From positions 21,621,489-21,685,488 of the forward strand of contig NW_022098072.1 of assembly GCF_002288925.2 (NCBI RefSeq): a stretch of 64,000 nucleotides of DNA, in the 5' to 3' direction. Within the stretch, counting starts at the first letter, position 1. Every line of letters starts with the position of its first letter. Origin of the DNA: Delphinapterus leucas. Taxonomy: Eukaryota; Chordata; Mammalia; Artiodactyla; Monodontidae. Made by a program: the position numbers and the translations under genes. This document shows, piece by piece, positions 60,094 through 64,000 of this stretch. The notes under the pieces were generated by a model that saw only the letters and a program-made list of their open reading frames with translations, ran no database searches and was not told the origin of the DNA.

Positions 60094-62262
60094 TGTTCAT
60101 TCTTTCACTCTCCAGAGTGACCATTCATACCTTGTCCTCTCTCCCTAAACCACTCTCAGCTGGTATCTTTGCTTCATTCTTCATTGAGAAAATGTCATTG
60201 GGGGGGGGGGACTCCTCCTTAGCGCCAAATGCAGAGCCTGTCCTTATCTGTACCCACTGTTTCTACCTTATATCGTACAGCTCACTGCCATATATGTCAG
60301 TTGCTCCCCTCTGCTGCCTCATTTCCATTAGCATAAAAGCACACCTTATGTTCTTCGTTGAATCTTTCTTCCTGTCCTTAATTCTGCACCCACCACTAGC
60401 TAAAGTCCTATTTCTCCGCTCTCCGAAAGCAAAACCTCTTGAAAGAGTTATCTGCACACCTCTTTCCTCTCGCATATCCTGCTCTCTCCACCTGCCTCAC
60501 TGGGCCTCTGCCCTGTCATGCCACCGAGCCAGTGCTTGTCAAAATCACCAACAATCCCCCATTGCCAAATCCGGTGATTCCTTTCCTGTCTTCATCTTAC
60601 TCGGGCTTTCAGCAGCTTGTATCACAGTTGAGCACTCCCTCTTTCTTGAAACTCACCTCTGTGCTGTCTCACTCAGTCTCCCTGGTGACTTCTCCTGCCC
60701 TATTTCTAAACCTTCCTCTTCTCTTTCTATACTTTCACCTTTGGGGCATCTTACCCAGCTTTTAAGTATCATGCATTTGACATTCAAATTCATCTCTCTT
60801 CCCTTGACTCCTCCACTGAACTCCAGACTTATTTATCTACATGCCTGCCTAGCAGGCATTTCCTCCAGAATATTGTGGCAGTTTTCTCTAGGTGCTGTAA
60901 CAAATTATCACAGACTTGGTGGCTTAAAACAACACCTGTTTGTTATCTCACGGTGCTTGTGGGTCAGAAGTCTGGGCACAGCATTCCTCAGCTGTGTTCT
61001 CTGCTTAGGGTCTCACCCGGCTGAAGTCAAAATGAAAGCAGTGAAGTCAGATGAAATCAAAATCAAGTGAGAATGTGGATGCTGATCCGGAGGCCTCCAG
61101 GCTCCTTCAGGTTGTTGGCAGAATCCCAGGCGGTTCTAGGGCAGATGTCCCTGTGGCTGGGGCTCATTCTTGGTTTCGAAAGGCTCCTTGGCTTGTGGCC
61201 CACTCCATCTTCAAAGCCAGCAACAGTGCATAAACCCTTGTGCTTCGAATCTCTCTGCCTTCCTCCTCTGCCTTTAGAGGATTCCTGTGATTACAATGGT
61301 CCCACCCGGATAAGACAAGATAATTTCCCTATCTTGAAGTCAGTGATTAGTAATTTCACTTACATCTGCAAAGTCCCTTTTGCCATGTAATGTAAAATAT
61401 TCATGGGAAACTAGGGAGGAAAGGTCATGGGGCCAAGTTTCTTCCTACCACAGATATCTAAGAAGAATCTCAAACTGATCATTTCTGAGACAGGAGCTCT
61501 TGACTCTGCCCCAGACCTGTTTCTCTACTTGTTTCGTTTTTTGTTTCATTTTCCACCTCAGCTCCTGCTGTTCAGTTCAGAATCCTAGGAATCATCCTTG
61601 ATTTCTTTATTCTCCTTATCCTCCCCCATCTCATCTCTCAGCAGATCTTTTTGGCTCTAGCTCCAAAATATATCCCAGACCCTTCTGCTGTGTTTCATCC
61701 TTACTCCTGCCGGGCTGGTGCGGACAGCTGTTGGCTTTCATCTGAACACCTGCAGTGGCTCCTGATTCCTCCCTCTGCCTCCTTCTTCTCCTCTTGCCCT
61801 TCACAGCAGCCAGAGTGATCTTTTCAAGACTTAGATCTTATCACTCCCCTCTCAGAAAACCCTTACAGGGCTTCTGATTGCATTTAAAAGTCACGCTCTT
61901 TACCGTGACCTACTAGGCTTTGTGTGCTCTGCCTCGGCTGTCCCTAGTCCTGCTCTTTCCTTTGCTCCCTGCCCTCCAGCCCCCTGGCCTTCGTGCTGTT
62001 CCTGGAGCTGCCCAGCCTCTACCCACTTCCCTGACCGCCCGACCTGAGTGTCCCTCTCCTTTCTCATCACTCTCTCGTCACTCTTTTATTTTTTTCATAG
62101 AACTTACATCCTCTGGAAGTACCTTGTACATTATTTACTTGTATATTATTTTTGTTTCCCACTGTGGAACATAAGCCCTACGAGAGCCAGAAATCAGCCT
62201 TGTATAAACTGTATCCCTAGTGTGGGACATAGTAGTAGGCTCTTGGATAAATGAATGAATGG
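60094..62262 (+). mobile_element. Long L2 copy, sense, interrupted by an LTR
   Basis: 60094-60871 carries L2 ORF2-like sequence (CTCGGGCTTTCAGCAGCTTG at 60600; CCTCCACTGAACTCCAGACT at 60809). It resumes at 61454 (TCATCCTTGATTTCTTTATT, then CAGCCAGAGTGATCTTTTCA at 61808) and ends with an AATGAATG tail at about 62250. Together about 1.6 kb of L2 with the 3' end intact, but no open frame across it. Confidence 0.7.
60872..61453 (-). mobile_element. MaLR LTR (MLT1-type) inserted in L2
   Basis: GGTGCTGTAACAAATTATCA (60891), GGTGGCTTAAAACAACACCT (60918), TCCGGAGGCCTCCAGGCTCC (61086) and CCTGTGATTACAATGGTCCC (61284), ending CTTCCTACCACA: a complemented MLT1 LTR. Confidence 0.72.
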
Positions 62263-64000
62263 TGTATTTTTTTAATTATGAAAGTAATATATGTTAATTA
62301 TAATTATAGAGGAACTCACAAATCATGTAATCCTCACCTTTCAGAGATAGCAACTTGTTCATATTTAGCAGAACGTGATCCTTCTAGTTTTACTATACAG
62401 GTACTATATATTTGTTTTTGCCCTTTTAGATAACGTGAGTAATCTTTATGACCCTAAATATTCTTTTACAACATGATTTTTGGTAGCTTTGTAGCAGTCT
62501 ATTCTTTAGAAGCACCATAGGGAGATTATTTGTTTTCATTGTGCATTTTGGTTCCTTTTAAACAAACATCTCTGAACATATACCTTTTTTGCATATTTTT
62601 TATCTTATGAAAATTTCAGAAGCATATTTATTAGTCAGAGTATAGATATTTTCAGGACCTTTTAAAAATATATATATTGCCAGATAGCCTTACCAAAGGA
62701 TATAGCAGTCAAGTCCCCCTCAGCAGAGTATGGGAGAGCTCATTTTGAAAAGTATTTGCCAACTTAAAAGGTAGAAGATGGTATATTGTTTTCAGTTTGC
62801 ATTTGTTTAATAATTAGTACAGTTGAGTTTATGTATGTTCATTGTCTACTTGTTTCTTTTAAAAATTGCATGTTTTTCTTTTTCTGTGAGGGTGTTGATC
62901 TTTGTTCTTCTTACATTTAATTGGTATTTATTTCAACGTACAGTGTGAGGTAGGGATCTAACGTCACTGTCCACTCCCCCACAATGGTTAAACAGCACTG
63001 TTTATTGAATAGTGTCCCTTTCCATTACTGATTTCAGAGGCCACTTTATCACGAACTTAATTTAATATTAGGTCAACAAACATTCTAGTTTCCAAGTTAA
63101 AATTTTTGGCTAATTAAAAAGAATTGTTATAGTCAAGCCTGACCTATTTAAATACAGTGCATAATAAAACTGGTTAGTGTTTAGCCTGTTTGGATGGAGT
63201 TTGAAAGGTGCATATTCTTTTTTCCTTTAGAGCATGATTGATTACAAAAGTAGATAGTCATTTTGCCCTCTTGTTATCTGCAACTGCAGAGAACCTACCT
63301 GTTTTAAGCTTTTGTCTGTGTCCAAAGTACTGCTGTCTTCCAGAAGGTGATAGCCTTATCTGCAGTCAAAAGTAGCCAGGAAGATTCTCAGGCTCATTAG
63401 GGCTGGCCTTAGATTCCAAGTTTAGTATGTGACCATAAATACTATGGATATATTTTAAGTTATAATAACAGCAGGACATTCAAGAAGTCTCCATTATGAT
63501 CCTTGGAAGGAATATCCTTTATTTGGTTATGTTTTTCAATCTTACATTTTATCATACTTGCTAAAAATTAAAGGAAGCTACTAGTAAGCTTAATAAAAAA
63601 GAAACTCCTTGAAAACATGGCTGAAAAATGGAAAGCTTCTTTAGATAGTATTAAGATATTTTGGGGTACTGCATAGTATGAATTATTGTGCCATTAAGGC
63701 CATTCAAGAAGCATAAAAAATATAATTACTATAAAAGCAGTATGTTTACTTTCGTATTGTGTTAAGAGGGTGAAAATTGGGGCGGTAATGCCTGTATCAT
63801 TTAGTACTTTGATGTTTTCTCTCAACAAATGGAAAAAAGGCTCCAAATATATTGATCATATAAACACATCCCTTTTATATATTACTTTTAGCCTAAAAGG
63901 TAAGTGCTGTTTTAATGGAATGCTTCCTGTCAAAATATATAACTGGAATACATGTTTGATGTACCATATTTCATTTATGCTTCTGCCAAAATGACCGAAT

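Noticed and set aside
60093..61070. Open frame of 325 codons on the + strand
   Set aside because: It runs through an L2 fragment and then into an unrelated antisense MLT1 LTR. No continuous protein family fits; chance opening in pyrimidine-rich repeats.

Overview
This is mammalian nuclear DNA: spliced exons, long introns and dense interspersed repeats, with no bacterial or viral gene organisation. The repeats point to a cetacean or close relative. There are at least fifteen tRNA-derived SINEs of the CHR type, several flanked by clean target-site duplications. There are 3' ends of a LINE-1 subfamily I associate with whales and dolphins, and I recognised no Bov-tA or Bov-B elements, which crowd ruminant DNA. 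The species call is an inference from repeats, not a database match.

The only host gene I can support is FIG4 (SAC3), the phosphatidylinositol 3,5-bisphosphate 5-phosphatase, on the + strand. Fourteen coding exons, corresponding to exons 2 to 15 of the human gene, lie between 15687 and 54175. All have AG/GT borders, join in frame without a stop, and encode about residues 23 to 584 of a protein of roughly 907 residues. The catalytic CX5R loop is intact in exon 14. Exon 1 with the promoter lies left of the window and exons 16 onward lie right of it.

Layout: 1-15686 is the 3' part of intron 1. It holds the CpG-rich 5'UTR of a young antisense LINE-1 (1-2149) inserted in an older antisense LINE-1 (2150-5852), then a minus-strand retroviral LTR (8885-9482), L2 debris, an ancient L1 3'UTR carrying two opposed SINEs (11225-12124), and a short poly(A)-tailed retro-insertion that looks like the 3' end of a retroviral-type transcript (12720-12872). 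From 15687 to 32513, exons 2-6 are separated by introns with L1 3' ends, SINEs and an antisense L1 of about 2.6 kb. From 35479 to 39950, exons 7-10 are fairly close together. Intron 10 (39951-48486) carries a sense L1 ORF2 remnant and a long antisense L2. Exons 11-15 follow (48487-54175). The rest (54176-64000) is intron 15, rich in MaLR (MLT1) LTRs, one nested in another, and a 2 kb L2 copy.

FIG4 protein works with VAC14 and the kinase PIKfyve on endosomes and lysosomes to set PI(3,5)P2 levels. I found no undescribed biological system here. The observations worth a second look are transposon structures and their possible effects on FIG4 RNA.
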